Below are positions 52,842-60,922 of a DNA stretch of 64,000 bases, one piece after another. Source of the stretch: Halorientalis litorea (lineage in GTDB: Archaea > Halobacteriota > Halobacteria > Halobacteriales > Haloarculaceae). How positions within the stretch are numbered: position 1 is the stretch's first letter; each line of letters opens with the position of its first letter. The position numbers were made by a program, and so were the translations under genes. The notes under the pieces were generated by a model, which saw only the letters and a list, made by a program, of their open reading frames with translations, was not told where the DNA came from and made no database searches. The stretch spans positions 1,736,001-1,800,000 of the forward strand of contig NZ_CP095482.1 in NCBI RefSeq assembly GCF_023028225.1. The letters are read 5' to 3'.

Positions 52842-53096
52842 ATGACCGTGTCCCCGACCCGGCTGCTCGCGTTCGTCGTCGACCGCTACGACGAGCAGGG
52901 CTGCCCGCTCACAGCCACCGACGCGGCAACCGACCTCGACGTGCCGCCAGCCACCGTCGCGGCCCGGTTCGAGCGACTGGCCGACTGTGACCTGCTCTCC
53001 GCCGTCGAAGGGGGATATCGCCCGACGGTCACCGCACGCGAACTCCTCGCGCTCGACTGTGACGGCGACGTGGTGGTGGTCGACCCGGACCCGTGA
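52842..53096 (+). CDS. small winged-helix protein
   Basis: An 84-residue protein with an HTH pattern: TRLLAFVVDRYDEQG helix, TDAATDLDVPPATVAARFERL recognition region, then ADCDLLSAVEGGYRPTVTARE wing and an acidic tail (VVVVDPDP). It resembles isolated MarR-type wHTH domains of haloarchaea. No ligand domain. It could act on the neighbouring genes. Confidence 0.7.
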   Translation: MTVSPTRLLAFVVDRYDEQGCPLTATDAATDLDVPPATVAARFERLADCDLLSAVEGGYRPTVTARELLALDCDGDVVVVDPDP

Positions 53097-53150
53097 GAGG
53101 GCACACTATTTTGCTCCCGGCCCGTGACACTCCAGTACCGACCGACCCAC

Positions 53151-53726
53151 ATGACCGACGACGACAGCGGGACCGAACTGGACCTGCGCGACCGGCAGTA
53201 CGGTATCTACCAGTGCAACGACTGCGAGAACGTCGCGCTCACTTTGCGGGACTGCGACGGCGGGATGACCTGTCACGGCGAGCCGATGGAGCGAGTGACC
53301 GACCTCGCAATCGACGTGCAACCGCCCGACATCAAGCAGGTCCTGCTGGACGCGTTCGACCTCCCCAAGCCCGGACTCGACATCTGCCTCTGTGTCATCG
53401 GCGACGGCCCGATGCCACCGGCCGACGTGGCCGACGAGTTGGGCTACGACGAGTCGACCGTCCGCCGGTATCTCAACCGCCTCGTGGACATCGGCCTCCT
53501 CCAGAAGTCACAGCTCAACCGCGAGGACGGCGGCTTCGTCAACGTCTACCACTCCATCGACGTGGCGACGATGCGCCGGGAGACGCTCGTGGGATTCTAC
53601 GCGTGGGCGGGCGAGGCGGCGGTGCTCATCGAGGAGGCCAACGTCACCAAAGCGGAGTACCTCGACGAGGACTACAGCGAGGGCTTGGACGAGGTGTTCT
53701 GGGAACGGTTCGAGCGCGAGTCCTGA
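53151..53726 (+). CDS. HTH regulator with N-terminal desulforedoxin-like zinc motif
   Basis: A 191-residue protein. Residues ~15-45 contain CNDCEN and CDGGMTCHGEPM, resembling the iron/zinc knuckle of desulforedoxin (CxxC...CxGxxM-like). A winged helix follows: PADVADELGYDESTVRRYLNRLVDIGLLQKS, then a C-terminal helical domain. Metal-bound cysteines suggest redox or metal sensing by a transcription factor. It lies upstream of the HxlR-flavoprotein genes. The start ATG 53151 follows a 9-codon shorter alternative upstream. Confidence 0.75.
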   Translation: MTDDDSGTELDLRDRQYGIYQCNDCENVALTLRDCDGGMTCHGEPMERVTDLAIDVQPPDIKQVLLDAFDLPKPGLDICLCVIGDGPMPPADVADELGYDESTVRRYLNRLVDIGLLQKSQLNREDGGFVNVYHSIDVATMRRETLVGFYAWAGEAAVLIEEANVTKAEYLDEDYSEGLDEVFWERFERES

Positions 53727-53805
53727 TACAAGTATCTACCGGTGACGTGGAGCGGCGACGCGCCTCGGAAGCGTCTTCATACGGGTGGCTGGCGTCGGTC
53801 CACCC

Positions 53806-54231
53806 ATGAGTTCGGACTCACACTACGCGACCGAACGGCCCGGTATCGACCGCAGTACCGCCTCGGTGTCCACCGACGTCGACGAGACGCTGGTGTCGAT
53901 GCAGGACATCGTCGGCCGGAAGTGGCATCCGCCCATCGTCTACCACCTCCTCGCGGACGGCCCGCTGGGGTTCAGTTCGCTCAAGGGCCGCGTCGACGGC
54001 ATCTCCTCGAAGATGCTCTCTGAGAGCCTCGACGCGCTCGACGCCGCCGGCGTGGTCGAACGCGCCATCGTCAGCGACAGTCCGGTCCGAGTCGAGTACG
54101 CGCTCACCGAGCGCGGCGCGTCGCTCGAACCGCTCATCGAGGAGATGGTCTCGTGGGGGGACGCCTACGACGCCGACGACCAGCCCGAATCGGGGGACGG
54201 ACGTGCCGTCGCACCGGCGGAGGGCGAGTGA
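53806..54231 (+). CDS. HxlR-family transcriptional regulator
   Basis: A 141-residue winged-helix regulator. The HxlR pattern is evident: IVGRKWHPPIVYHLLADGPLGFSSLK, then GISSKMLSESLDALDAAGVV and the wing VRVEYALTERGASL. There is no cysteine, so if it senses thiols it is not by direct oxidation. It is 1 base upstream of the flavoprotein gene and likely controls it. Confidence 0.88.
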   Translation: MSSDSHYATERPGIDRSTASVSTDVDETLVSMQDIVGRKWHPPIVYHLLADGPLGFSSLKGRVDGISSKMLSESLDALDAAGVVERAIVSDSPVRVEYALTERGASLEPLIEEMVSWGDAYDADDQPESGDGRAVAPAEGE

Positions 54232-54232
54232 G

Positions 54233-55597
54233 ATGGCCCACCACGACCTGCTGGTGGTCGGCGGCGGCACCGGGAACAACGTCGCGGCGGCGGGCGCGGA
54301 CGCGGGACTGGACACCGCGTTGATAGAGCCGGGGCCGCTCGGCGGGACGTGTCTGAACCGGGGCTGTAACCCCTCGAAGATGCTCATCCAGGCGGCGACG
54401 GCCGCCAATCACGTCCGCGAGGCCGACCGATTCAACGTTGACGCCACGCTGGAGGGCGTGGACTTCGCCGCCGTGGTCGACGACATGGACGAGACGCTGT
54501 CGGGACTGGCCGAGGGGATGGCCGACGACTACCGCGAGCGTGAGAACCTCACGCTGTACGGTGAGTACGTCGAGTTCGTGGACGAGCGGACCGTCGACGT
54601 GGACGGCGAGCGTGTCAGTGCCGACAAGGTCGTGGTCGCCGCGGGGTCCCGCCCGCTGGTCCCACCCATCGACGGACTGGACGAGGTCGACCCACTCACG
54701 AGTGACGACGCGCTGTACCTTCGCGACCAGCCCGACTCGCTCGTGATTCTGGGCGGCGGGTACATCGCCGTGGAGTTGGGGTACTTCTTCGAGTCGATGG
54801 GGACCGACGTGACCATCGTCGAGATGCTCGACTCACTTGTGCCGCGGGAGGACCCGGACGTGGCCGAGACGTTCACCGATATCGCACACGACCGCCACGA
54901 CGTGTACACCGGTTACCGCGTCACTGCCGTCGAATCCGACGGCGACGGTGTCGTCGCACACGCCGAGGCCGAGGACGGCGACGAGATTCGGGTCTCGGGC
55001 GACGAACTGCTGGCCGCGTTCGGTCGCCGCCCGAACACGGACACGCTCTCGGTCGAGGCCGCCGGTATCGAGACGGACGACGACGGCTTCGTCGTCACGA
55101 ACGACCGCCTCGAAACGTCCGCCGAGAACGTCTGGGCGCAGGGCGACATCGCCGACAACGCGATGTTCAAACACTCCGGTGACTACGAGACCGAAACCGT
55201 GGTCGAGAACGCGGTCCACGACGGCGACGCCACCGCGGACTTCACCGCGATGCCCCACGCAATCTTCACCGAGCCACAGATGGCCGGCGTCGGGGAGACG
55301 GAGGCCGACCTCGCCGACACCGACCGGGAGTACGTCGTCGGTCGGCAGTCACTGCCGGACACGCCGATGGGCCGGGCGAAGAAACTCGACGCGGGGTTCG
55401 TGAAGGTACTCGCCGCGCCGGACGGCGAGATTCTGGGCTGTCACGCACTGGGCTACGAGGCGACCACGATGATTCACGAGGTGGTGGTAGCGATGCGGGC
55501 CGGGTCGGGCCACGTCCACGATATCCGGGACACCATCCACGCCCACCCGACGCTGAACAAGGCCGTCGAGTACGCTTTTGAGGACGTGCCGGTCTGA
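54233..55597 (+). CDS. NAD(P)-disulfide oxidoreductase (dihydrolipoyl dehydrogenase/GCR-like)
   Basis: A 454-residue flavoprotein of the pyridine nucleotide-disulfide class. FAD motif is VVGGGTGNNVA; the redox disulfide is GGTCLNRGCNPSKM (CxxxxC); the NAD motif VILGGGYIAVELG is near residue 180; the acid-base His is in HAHPTLNKAVEYA. Haloarchaea use gamma-glutamylcysteine and have a bis-gamma-glutamylcystine reductase of this family, so this may be that enzyme rather than lipoyl dehydrogenase. It follows the HxlR gene. Confidence 0.82.
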   Translation: MAHHDLLVVGGGTGNNVAAAGADAGLDTALIEPGPLGGTCLNRGCNPSKMLIQAATAANHVREADRFNVDATLEGVDFAAVVDDMDETLSGLAEGMADDYRERENLTLYGEYVEFVDERTVDVDGERVSADKVVVAAGSRPLVPPIDGLDEVDPLTSDDALYLRDQPDSLVILGGGYIAVELGYFFESMGTDVTIVEMLDSLVPREDPDVAETFTDIAHDRHDVYTGYRVTAVESDGDGVVAHAEAEDGDEIRVSGDELLAAFGRRPNTDTLSVEAAGIETDDDGFVVTNDRLETSAENVWAQGDIADNAMFKHSGDYETETVVENAVHDGDATADFTAMPHAIFTEPQMAGVGETEADLADTDREYVVGRQSLPDTPMGRAKKLDAGFVKVLAAPDGEILGCHALGYEATTMIHEVVVAMRAGSGHVHDIRDTIHAHPTLNKAVEYAFEDVPV

Positions 55598-55606
55598 CCC
55601 CGCGCG

Positions 55607-56176
55607 TCAGCAGTCCACGAGGTCACAGTCGAAGACGAACGCCTCCTGCAGGTTCTCGACCTCCTCGACCATCGTCTCCACGTCGGGCCGGTCGCCCGGC
55701 GTCTCGCCCTCGTAGGCGTAGACGATTTCGGGGTCACCCTCGCGCGTGTCGAGGATGACCGTTTCGGGCATCCGCCCGATGACGTCGTGGAGCTGGCCCA
55801 GCGCGCCGAACCGCGTGGGCTGGTCGTACTTCTCGGCGACTTCCTTGCCCGGGTCCGCCAACAGGGGGAAGGGGAGGTCGAACGAGTCCTGCCAGTCGGC
55901 GGCCTTCTCCCGGGAGTCCGGCAGAATCGGGACCACCGCGGCGTTCAGCTCGGCGAACGACCGTGCCTGTTCCGCCACCGACTGGACCTGTGCCTTGCAC
56001 TTCGGGCAGTGGTAGTCCCGGAGCAGGAGCAAGACGGCGAAGTCGGCCGTCTCGGCGACCTGTGCGAGCGAGAGGGGGTCCGGCCCGACGCCGACGTTCG
56101 GCAACTCGAACGACGGCGTGGCCGTCTCCTCGGGAGCGTGCTGTGACACAGCTCGTCGTTCCCGCGGCAAACCCAT
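55607..56176 (-). CDS. peroxiredoxin-like thioredoxin-fold protein
   Basis: A 189-residue AhpC/TSA-like protein. The active-site region is RDYHCPKCKAQ, with two cysteines (CPxC) in place of the single peroxidatic Cys, and PFPLLADPGKEVAEKY is the conserved resolving region. A C-terminal CDLVDC adds another Cys pair. Start could be ATG 56176 or GTG 56149; a gttacaaaat element lies just ahead of the ATG. It lies between, and convergent to, the first flavoprotein gene. Confidence 0.82.
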   Translation of the reverse strand: MGLPRERRAVSQHAPEETATPSFELPNVGVGPDPLSLAQVAETADFAVLLLLRDYHCPKCKAQVQSVAEQARSFAELNAAVVPILPDSREKAADWQDSFDLPFPLLADPGKEVAEKYDQPTRFGALGQLHDVIGRMPETVILDTREGDPEIVYAYEGETPGDRPDVETMVEEVENLQEAFVFDCDLVDC

Positions 56177-56346
56177 CACTATTTTGTAACGTCCGGGTAA
56201 GCCGGTAAGCGGACGGCAACCGGGATACGCGAGCGTAACCGCAGTGCGTTCGGGTCGAACCCGCTCGTGCCGGGAGACTGCTGGCTCCGAGCGGGTCACT
56301 CGACCGTAACTGGGGGTTCAATAGCGAGGACGGCATCACGGTGGGC

Positions 56347-57783
56347 ATGGAGGAGTTCGACTTCTTGGTCATCGGTTCGGGGTCAGGCCTCGAGGTGGCG
56401 AGCGTCGCGGCCAACCGCGGTGAGTCCGTCGCCGTCGTCGAGAAGGGACCACTCGGCGGGACCTGTCTCAACCGTGGCTGTATCCCTTCGAAGATGCTCC
56501 TGTACCACGCCGACGTGCTCGAGACTATCGAACGCGCCGACGAGTTCGGTATCGAAGCCACTGTCGAGGACGTGGCCTTCGGGGACATCGTGCGCGAGGT
56601 CACCGAGGACGTGGCCGAGGACGCCGCATCGATCCGGCGTGGGCTCCGCTCGTCGTCCCAGCACACGCTGTTCGAGGGCGAGGCCCGGTTCGTGGACGAG
56701 CGCACGGTGGACGTCTCGGGTGGCGAGGACGACGGGGCACGCCTCCGTGCGGAGACGGTCCTCGTCGCCGCCGGAACCCGGCCCGCTGTCCCCGACATCG
56801 ACGGGATAGACGGGGTGGACTACCTGACCAGCACCGAGGCTCTGCAACTCGAAACACCGCCGGACAGCATGGTCGTCGTGGGCGGGGGGTACATCGCGGC
56901 CGAGTTGGGGCACTTCTTCGGGACGTTCGGCACCGACGTGACCGTCGTCGGCCGCCGTCCGTACCTCCTCCCCGAGGCAGACCCCGAGGTGGCCGCGGCG
57001 TTCACCGACCTGTACGCCGACCGATTTACACTCCACACCGGCCACGCTGCCACGGCCGTCTCGGCCAACGGCGACGGAGTCTCCGTCGAAGCGCGGCCCT
57101 ACGAGTACGGCCCCGACGGCGGCGTCGTCGAGGGCGGGGAGACCGTAACCGCCACCGGCGAGGAGTTGCTGGTGGCGGCCGGTCGAGTGCCCAACACCGA
57201 CACGCTGAACCTCGACGCGGCGGGCATCGAGACTGACGACGACGGGTTCGTCGAGACCGACGAGTACCTGCGGACCACTGCCGACGGCGTGTGGGCGTTG
57301 GGCGACATCGTCGGCGAGTATCTCCTGAAACACAGTGCGAACCACGAGGCCCGGACGGTCGCCCGGAACGTCTACGGTGAGAACCTCGAACCGGTCGACT
57401 ACACCGCGATGCCGTACGCCGTCTTCGCCTCGCCGGAGGTGGCGGGCGTGGGGGCCCGCGAACCGGACCTCCAGGACGCAGGGCGCGAGTACGCGACCAA
57501 CACGTACCGCTACGAAGACACTGCCCGCGGCGACGCGATGCACGCCGACGGGTTCGTGAAGGCCATCGTGGACCTCGACGGCGAGATTCTGGGCTGTCAC
57601 GTCGTCGGTCCCGATGCCTCGACGCTGATACAGGAGGTCGTCGTGGCGATGAAAGCCGGGTCCGGAACGGTGCGGGACATCCGCGAGTCCGTCCACGTCC
57701 ATCCGGCCCTCCCGGAGGTGGTCCAGCGGGCCTTCTCCGGGCAATTCTCGCGCGGTGGCAGTCATCACCAACACGACCACTAA
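56347..57783 (+). CDS. NAD(P)-disulfide oxidoreductase with His-rich tail
   Basis: A 478-residue paralogue of the 54233 protein. FAD motif IGSGSGLEVAS, redox disulfide GGTCLNRGCIPSKM, NAD motif VVGGGYIAAELG near residue 180. At the C-terminus the usual HxHPT is HVHPALPEVVQRAF (Ala for Thr), and the chain ends GGSHHQHDH, a metal-binding-like tail not seen in the other copy. The extra loop YEYGPDGGVVEGGE is also unusual. Substrate unknown. Confidence 0.8.
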   Translation: MEEFDFLVIGSGSGLEVASVAANRGESVAVVEKGPLGGTCLNRGCIPSKMLLYHADVLETIERADEFGIEATVEDVAFGDIVREVTEDVAEDAASIRRGLRSSSQHTLFEGEARFVDERTVDVSGGEDDGARLRAETVLVAAGTRPAVPDIDGIDGVDYLTSTEALQLETPPDSMVVVGGGYIAAELGHFFGTFGTDVTVVGRRPYLLPEADPEVAAAFTDLYADRFTLHTGHAATAVSANGDGVSVEARPYEYGPDGGVVEGGETVTATGEELLVAAGRVPNTDTLNLDAAGIETDDDGFVETDEYLRTTADGVWALGDIVGEYLLKHSANHEARTVARNVYGENLEPVDYTAMPYAVFASPEVAGVGAREPDLQDAGREYATNTYRYEDTARGDAMHADGFVKAIVDLDGEILGCHVVGPDASTLIQEVVVAMKAGSGTVRDIRESVHVHPALPEVVQRAFSGQFSRGGSHHQHDH

Positions 57784-57807
57784 CTCGTTCCGATAGCTCA
57801 CCCACCT

Positions 57808-57975
57808 GTAAACCAGACCGTCCGCGACGACGCGTCGGCCTGTGAGTTCTGTGCGGGCGCGTTCGGTGTCGACGAGGCTGTGGCAGACCCCGGCGTGGTG
57901 ACGCTCGACAACCACGATGGCCACCCGAGCATTCAGTCGCTAGTCGACGACGACTACCAGATTGTCACGTTCTGA
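57808..57975 (+). pseudogene. remnant of a DsrE-like gene (C-terminal part)
   Basis: An in-frame stretch with no start codon reads VNQTVRDDASACEFCAGAFG and ends DGHPSIQSLVDDDYQIVTF before a TGA. It resembles the C-terminal ~55 residues of haloarchaeal DsrE-type sulfur-relay proteins. The upstream two-thirds are absent, replaced by the end of the flavoprotein gene. The DsrE family call is tentative, but a decaying gene piece is likely. Confidence 0.45.
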
Positions 57976-58114
57976 ACGGTGGTGGAGTGAAACTGGCACT
58001 CCGCAACGGGCGGCGGTGGCTAAATCTGACCTGAAAGCAACAACAGAATATAAATTAACCTTCTCAATCACCCTGTGGCGTGAAATCGTTGGCTCACAAT
58101 CGTGCAAACTATGG

Positions 58115-58137
58115 ATGGGCCCTGGCGGATTTGAACC
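58115..58137. repeat. extra exact copy of the tRNA-Met 3' end
   Basis: These 23 bases (atgggccctggcggattt then gaacc) are identical to 58213-58235, the 3' end of the tRNA-Met gene. They lie outside the gene and have no tRNA body attached. This is typical of attachment-site duplication at a tRNA. Confidence 0.7.
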
Positions 58138-58186
58138 GCAGTCGCAACGAGTTGCTCCCTGCTTCGAATCCGCGGGCTACGTCTCA

Positions 58187-58235
58187 CACGCGCCGCAGTG
58201 CGGCGCGGTTCCATGGGCCCTGGCGGATTTGAACC
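58187..58235. repeat. right copy of the tRNA-linked direct repeat
   Basis: Matches 47079-47120 at 38 of 42 positions, including the near-perfect palindrome cgcgccgc-agt-gcggcgcg, and continues into the exact 23-base tRNA 3' end. The two copies enclose 11.1 kb. Confidence 0.6.
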
Positions 58236-58321
58236 ACCGACCGCCCGGTGTCTCACAACCCTGCCGAACGGACAGTAGTTGATATGAGCCGGGTGCTCTA
58301 ACCAGACTAAGCTAAGGGCCC
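58214..58321 (-). tRNA. tRNA-Met (CAU), probable elongator, with a 33 nt intron
   Basis: A cloverleaf is folded on the minus strand: 7 bp acceptor GGGCCCT/AGGGCCC with discriminator A, D-arm GCTT/GAGC, anticodon stem CCCGG/CCGGG with loop CTCATA, T-arm GGTGG/CCGCC. The anticodon is CAU. A 33-base insert follows position 37, with complementary ends compatible with the bulge-helix-bulge intron site. Elongator tRNA-Met is one of the known intron-bearing tRNAs of haloarchaea. Ile2 (CAU, lysidine-like) is the alternative. Confidence 0.85.
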
Positions 58322-58376
58322 TCGTGTGCCGAAATTCCGCCCGCCCCGTCTTTAGCCTATCGGGAGAGGGGGAGAA

Positions 58377-58481
58377 CGCCACCGCCAGGATTCGAACCTG
58401 GGACAACCTCGTCTCTGCGGCGAACAGGCGAGACCTACTCGCCGTAACAGCGAGGTGCTCTACCAACTGAGCTACGGCGGC
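58377..58481 (-). tRNA. tRNA-Asn (GUU) with a 32 nt intron
   Basis: Cloverleaf on the minus strand: acceptor GCCGCCG/CGGTGGC with discriminator G, D-arm GCTC/GAGC, anticodon stem CCTCG/CGAGG, T-arm CCAGG/CCTGG with TTCGAAT. The loop reads CTGTTA then a 32-base insert and A. The anticodon is GUU. Without the insert the stem does not close, so an intron after position 37 is the best reading. It lies 55 bases upstream of tRNA-Met in the same orientation, and the two may be co-transcribed. Confidence 0.85.
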
Positions 58482-58577
58482 CCGTTGCACTCTCTTCTAC
58501 CCCCGAGTCGATTGAAAGGGTTTTCGTTTCGTCCCGGCATCGACACGCTTTCACTCGGTCACCGGAAACGACGGGAC

Positions 58578-59933
58578 ATGAGCGACGAGTTCGGGGCCGT
58601 CGTCGAACGAGTCCGCGAACGGGTCACGCCCGACCCCGAGGAACGAGACCGCCTCCGGGCGGTCACCGAGCGACTCACCGAACGCACGGCGGCCGCCGTC
58701 GCGGACCTTCCGGTCGAGGCCGACATCGTCCTCGTGGGCAGTACCGCCCGCGGGACGTGGCTGGCGGGGGACCGCGACGTGGACCTGTTCGTGCAGTTCC
58801 CGCCGGACCTCGACCGCGAGCGACTCGAAGAGTACGGCCTCCGCATCGGACGGGCGGTTCTCCCGGACGGCCGCGAAGAGTACGCCGAACACCCCTACAC
58901 GGTCGGCGAGTTCGAGGGTTTCACCGTCGACTTGGTGCCCTGCTACGACGTGGCCGACGCGACGGCCATCCAGTCGGCCGTCGACCGCACCCCCTTCCAC
59001 ACGGCCTATCTGGAGGACCGACTCGACGACGACCTCGCCGACGCCGTCCGCGTCTGCAAGGCCTTCCTGAAGGGTATCGGCGTGTACGGGAGCGACCTCA
59101 AGACGCGGGGGTTCTCGGGCTACCTGACGGAACTGCTCGTCGTCGAGTACGGCGGCTTCCGGCCGCTCCTCGACGCCGCCGCCGACTGGCACCCGCCGGT
59201 CGAACTCGACCCCGAAGCCCACGGGGAGACCACCTTCGAGACGCCGCTCGTCGTCGTCGACCCCACCGACCCCGGGCGCAACGTCGCGGCGGTCTGTTCG
59301 GCGGCGAACCTCGCGCGGTTCCAACACTACGCCCGCGAGCTCCTCGCCGACCCGCGCGAGGGCCTGTTCGAACCGGACGACCCGGCCCCGCTCGACCCGG
59401 CCGCGTTCCGGGAGGCTGTCGCGGACCGCGGGACGACGCCTGTCGCCGTCCGGTTCGACGCGCCCGACGTGGTCGAGGACCAACTGTGGCCACAACTCAG
59501 GAAGTCACTCTCTGGCGTCACGGACGAACTCGACCGGCGCGGGTTCGACGTGTTCCGGGCCGACGCCTTCGCCGACGACCACGCGGTGGTCTTCGCGGAA
59601 CTCGCGGTCACCGAGCGGCCACGCGTCGAACGGCACGAGGGGCCGCCGGTCCACGTTCGCGACCACGCCGAGGGCTTCTGCGGGGCTTACGCCGACGACG
59701 ACGGCGTGTACGGCCCCTTCGTCGCGGACGACCGCTACGTCGTCGAGCGCGAGCGGGCGTTTTCGACCGCGACCGAGTTCCTCGACAGCGACGCTCTCTT
59801 GGAAGTCGCACTGGGTGCCCACGTCGAGACGGCACTCGAAGACGGCTACGAGGTGCTGGTCGGCGACGAGACGGCGGTGCTGTGCGAGGAGTTCGGGCCG
59901 GCACTCGCGCGTTACTTCTCGCCGAAGCCCTGA
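58578..59933 (+). CDS. cca: CCA-adding tRNA nucleotidyltransferase
   Basis: A 451-residue class I (archaeal) CCA enzyme that completes tRNA 3' ends. The polymerase signature is VGSTARGTWLAGDRDVDLFV at residues ~57-76, carrying GSxxxGT and the DxD metal ligands. The head, neck, body and tail regions follow, with DLKTRGFSGYLTEL typical of the neck. The frame extends 41 codons upstream across the tRNA-Asn gene, but ATG 58578 gives the family start. It is divergent from the tRNA genes and overlaps the HDAC-family 3' end by 22 bases. Confidence 0.95.
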   Translation: MSDEFGAVVERVRERVTPDPEERDRLRAVTERLTERTAAAVADLPVEADIVLVGSTARGTWLAGDRDVDLFVQFPPDLDRERLEEYGLRIGRAVLPDGREEYAEHPYTVGEFEGFTVDLVPCYDVADATAIQSAVDRTPFHTAYLEDRLDDDLADAVRVCKAFLKGIGVYGSDLKTRGFSGYLTELLVVEYGGFRPLLDAAADWHPPVELDPEAHGETTFETPLVVVDPTDPGRNVAAVCSAANLARFQHYARELLADPREGLFEPDDPAPLDPAAFREAVADRGTTPVAVRFDAPDVVEDQLWPQLRKSLSGVTDELDRRGFDVFRADAFADDHAVVFAELAVTERPRVERHEGPPVHVRDHAEGFCGAYADDDGVYGPFVADDRYVVERERAFSTATEFLDSDALLEVALGAHVETALEDGYEVLVGDETAVLCEEFGPALARYFSPKP

Positions 59934-60922
59934 CGACGAACGGATTCGAGGACGCCCAGTGCCCGGTCTGCAGGGTCATCGTCGGGTTCGACCGGCTCCC
60001 GGCCGTCGAACACCTCGTGGACCATACTGACGCTCTCTGCGAGCGTGTCGAGGCCGTACCCACCTTCGAGGACGAACGCGAGGCCCGCGTCGGCGTCGTC
60101 GGCGATGTCGCGGAAGCGGTCCGCGAGCGCGCCGTACCCCTCCGTCGAGACCCGCATCCGCGAGATGGGGTCGTGGCGGTGGGCGTCGAAGCCCGCACTC
60201 ACAAGCACCACGTCGGGGTCGAAGTCGACGAGCGCGGGGCCGACGATGTCGTCGACGGCCGCGCAGTACTCCGGGTCACCGCTCCCGGCGGGGAACGGGA
60301 CGTTCAGCGTCGTCCCCTCGCCGTCGCCCGCACCAGTCTCCTCCACGTCGCCGGACCCGGGGTAGATGCCGTCCTCGTGGACCGAGGCGTAGAACACGTC
60401 GCCGTCCTCGTAGAAGATGTCCTGAATGCCGTTGCCGTGGTGGACGTCCCAGTCGAAGATTGCGGCACGGTCGGCTTGTCCCTCCTCGATGACGTGCCGG
60501 GCGGCGACGGCGGCGTTGTTGACGAAACAGAACCCCATCGCGTCGTCCGCGACGGCGTGGTGGCCCGGCGGGCGGCCGAGCGCGAACGGCGTCGTTCGCC
60601 CCGCGTCGCCGTCGATGGCTCGTTCCGCCGCCCACATCGCCTGTCCGGCGGCCGCCAGCGCGGCGTCCCACGTCGCCTCGACGGCCACGGTGTCGGCGTC
60701 CCACTCGCCGCCGCCGTCGTCACAGAACTTCTTGAACGAGTCCACGTACTCGTCGTCGTGGACGGCTCGGACGGCCGACTCGGGCGCGGCGTCGGCGGCC
60801 ACGTATTCGACGCCGTGTTTGCGGGCGAGCGACCGCCGAATCGCCCGGAGACGGTCGGGACTCTCGGGGTGGCGGTACCCTGTGGTGTGGTCGAGGCAGT
60901 CCTCGTGGTAGCCGAATTTCAT
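59912..60922 (-). CDS. histone deacetylase family protein
   Basis: A 336-residue member of the HDAC/acetoin-utilisation superfamily. Catalytic motifs are RPPGHHA (His pair), DWDVHHGNG (zinc ligands DxH), SAGFDAHRHD (Asp ligand) and EGGYGLD (transition-state Tyr). The substrate in archaea may be the histone, another protein or an acetylated small molecule. The start overlaps the histone gene stop by 4 nt, so the two are co-transcribed, which favours a chromatin role. Confidence 0.92.
   Translation of the reverse strand: MKFGYHEDCLDHTTGYRHPESPDRLRAIRRSLARKHGVEYVAADAAPESAVRAVHDDEYVDSFKKFCDDGGGEWDADTVAVEATWDAALAAAGQAMWAAERAIDGDAGRTTPFALGRPPGHHAVADDAMGFCFVNNAAVAARHVIEEGQADRAAIFDWDVHHGNGIQDIFYEDGDVFYASVHEDGIYPGSGDVEETGAGDGEGTTLNVPFPAGSGDPEYCAAVDDIVGPALVDFDPDVVLVSAGFDAHRHDPISRMRVSTEGYGALADRFRDIADDADAGLAFVLEGGYGLDTLAESVSMVHEVFDGREPVEPDDDPADRALGVLESVRRQGFGEK

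Noticed and set aside
47206-58120. Integrase or transposase within the bracketed region
   Set aside because: No tyrosine recombinase, DDE or RNase H-like motif was found, so an active mobile element is not claimed.
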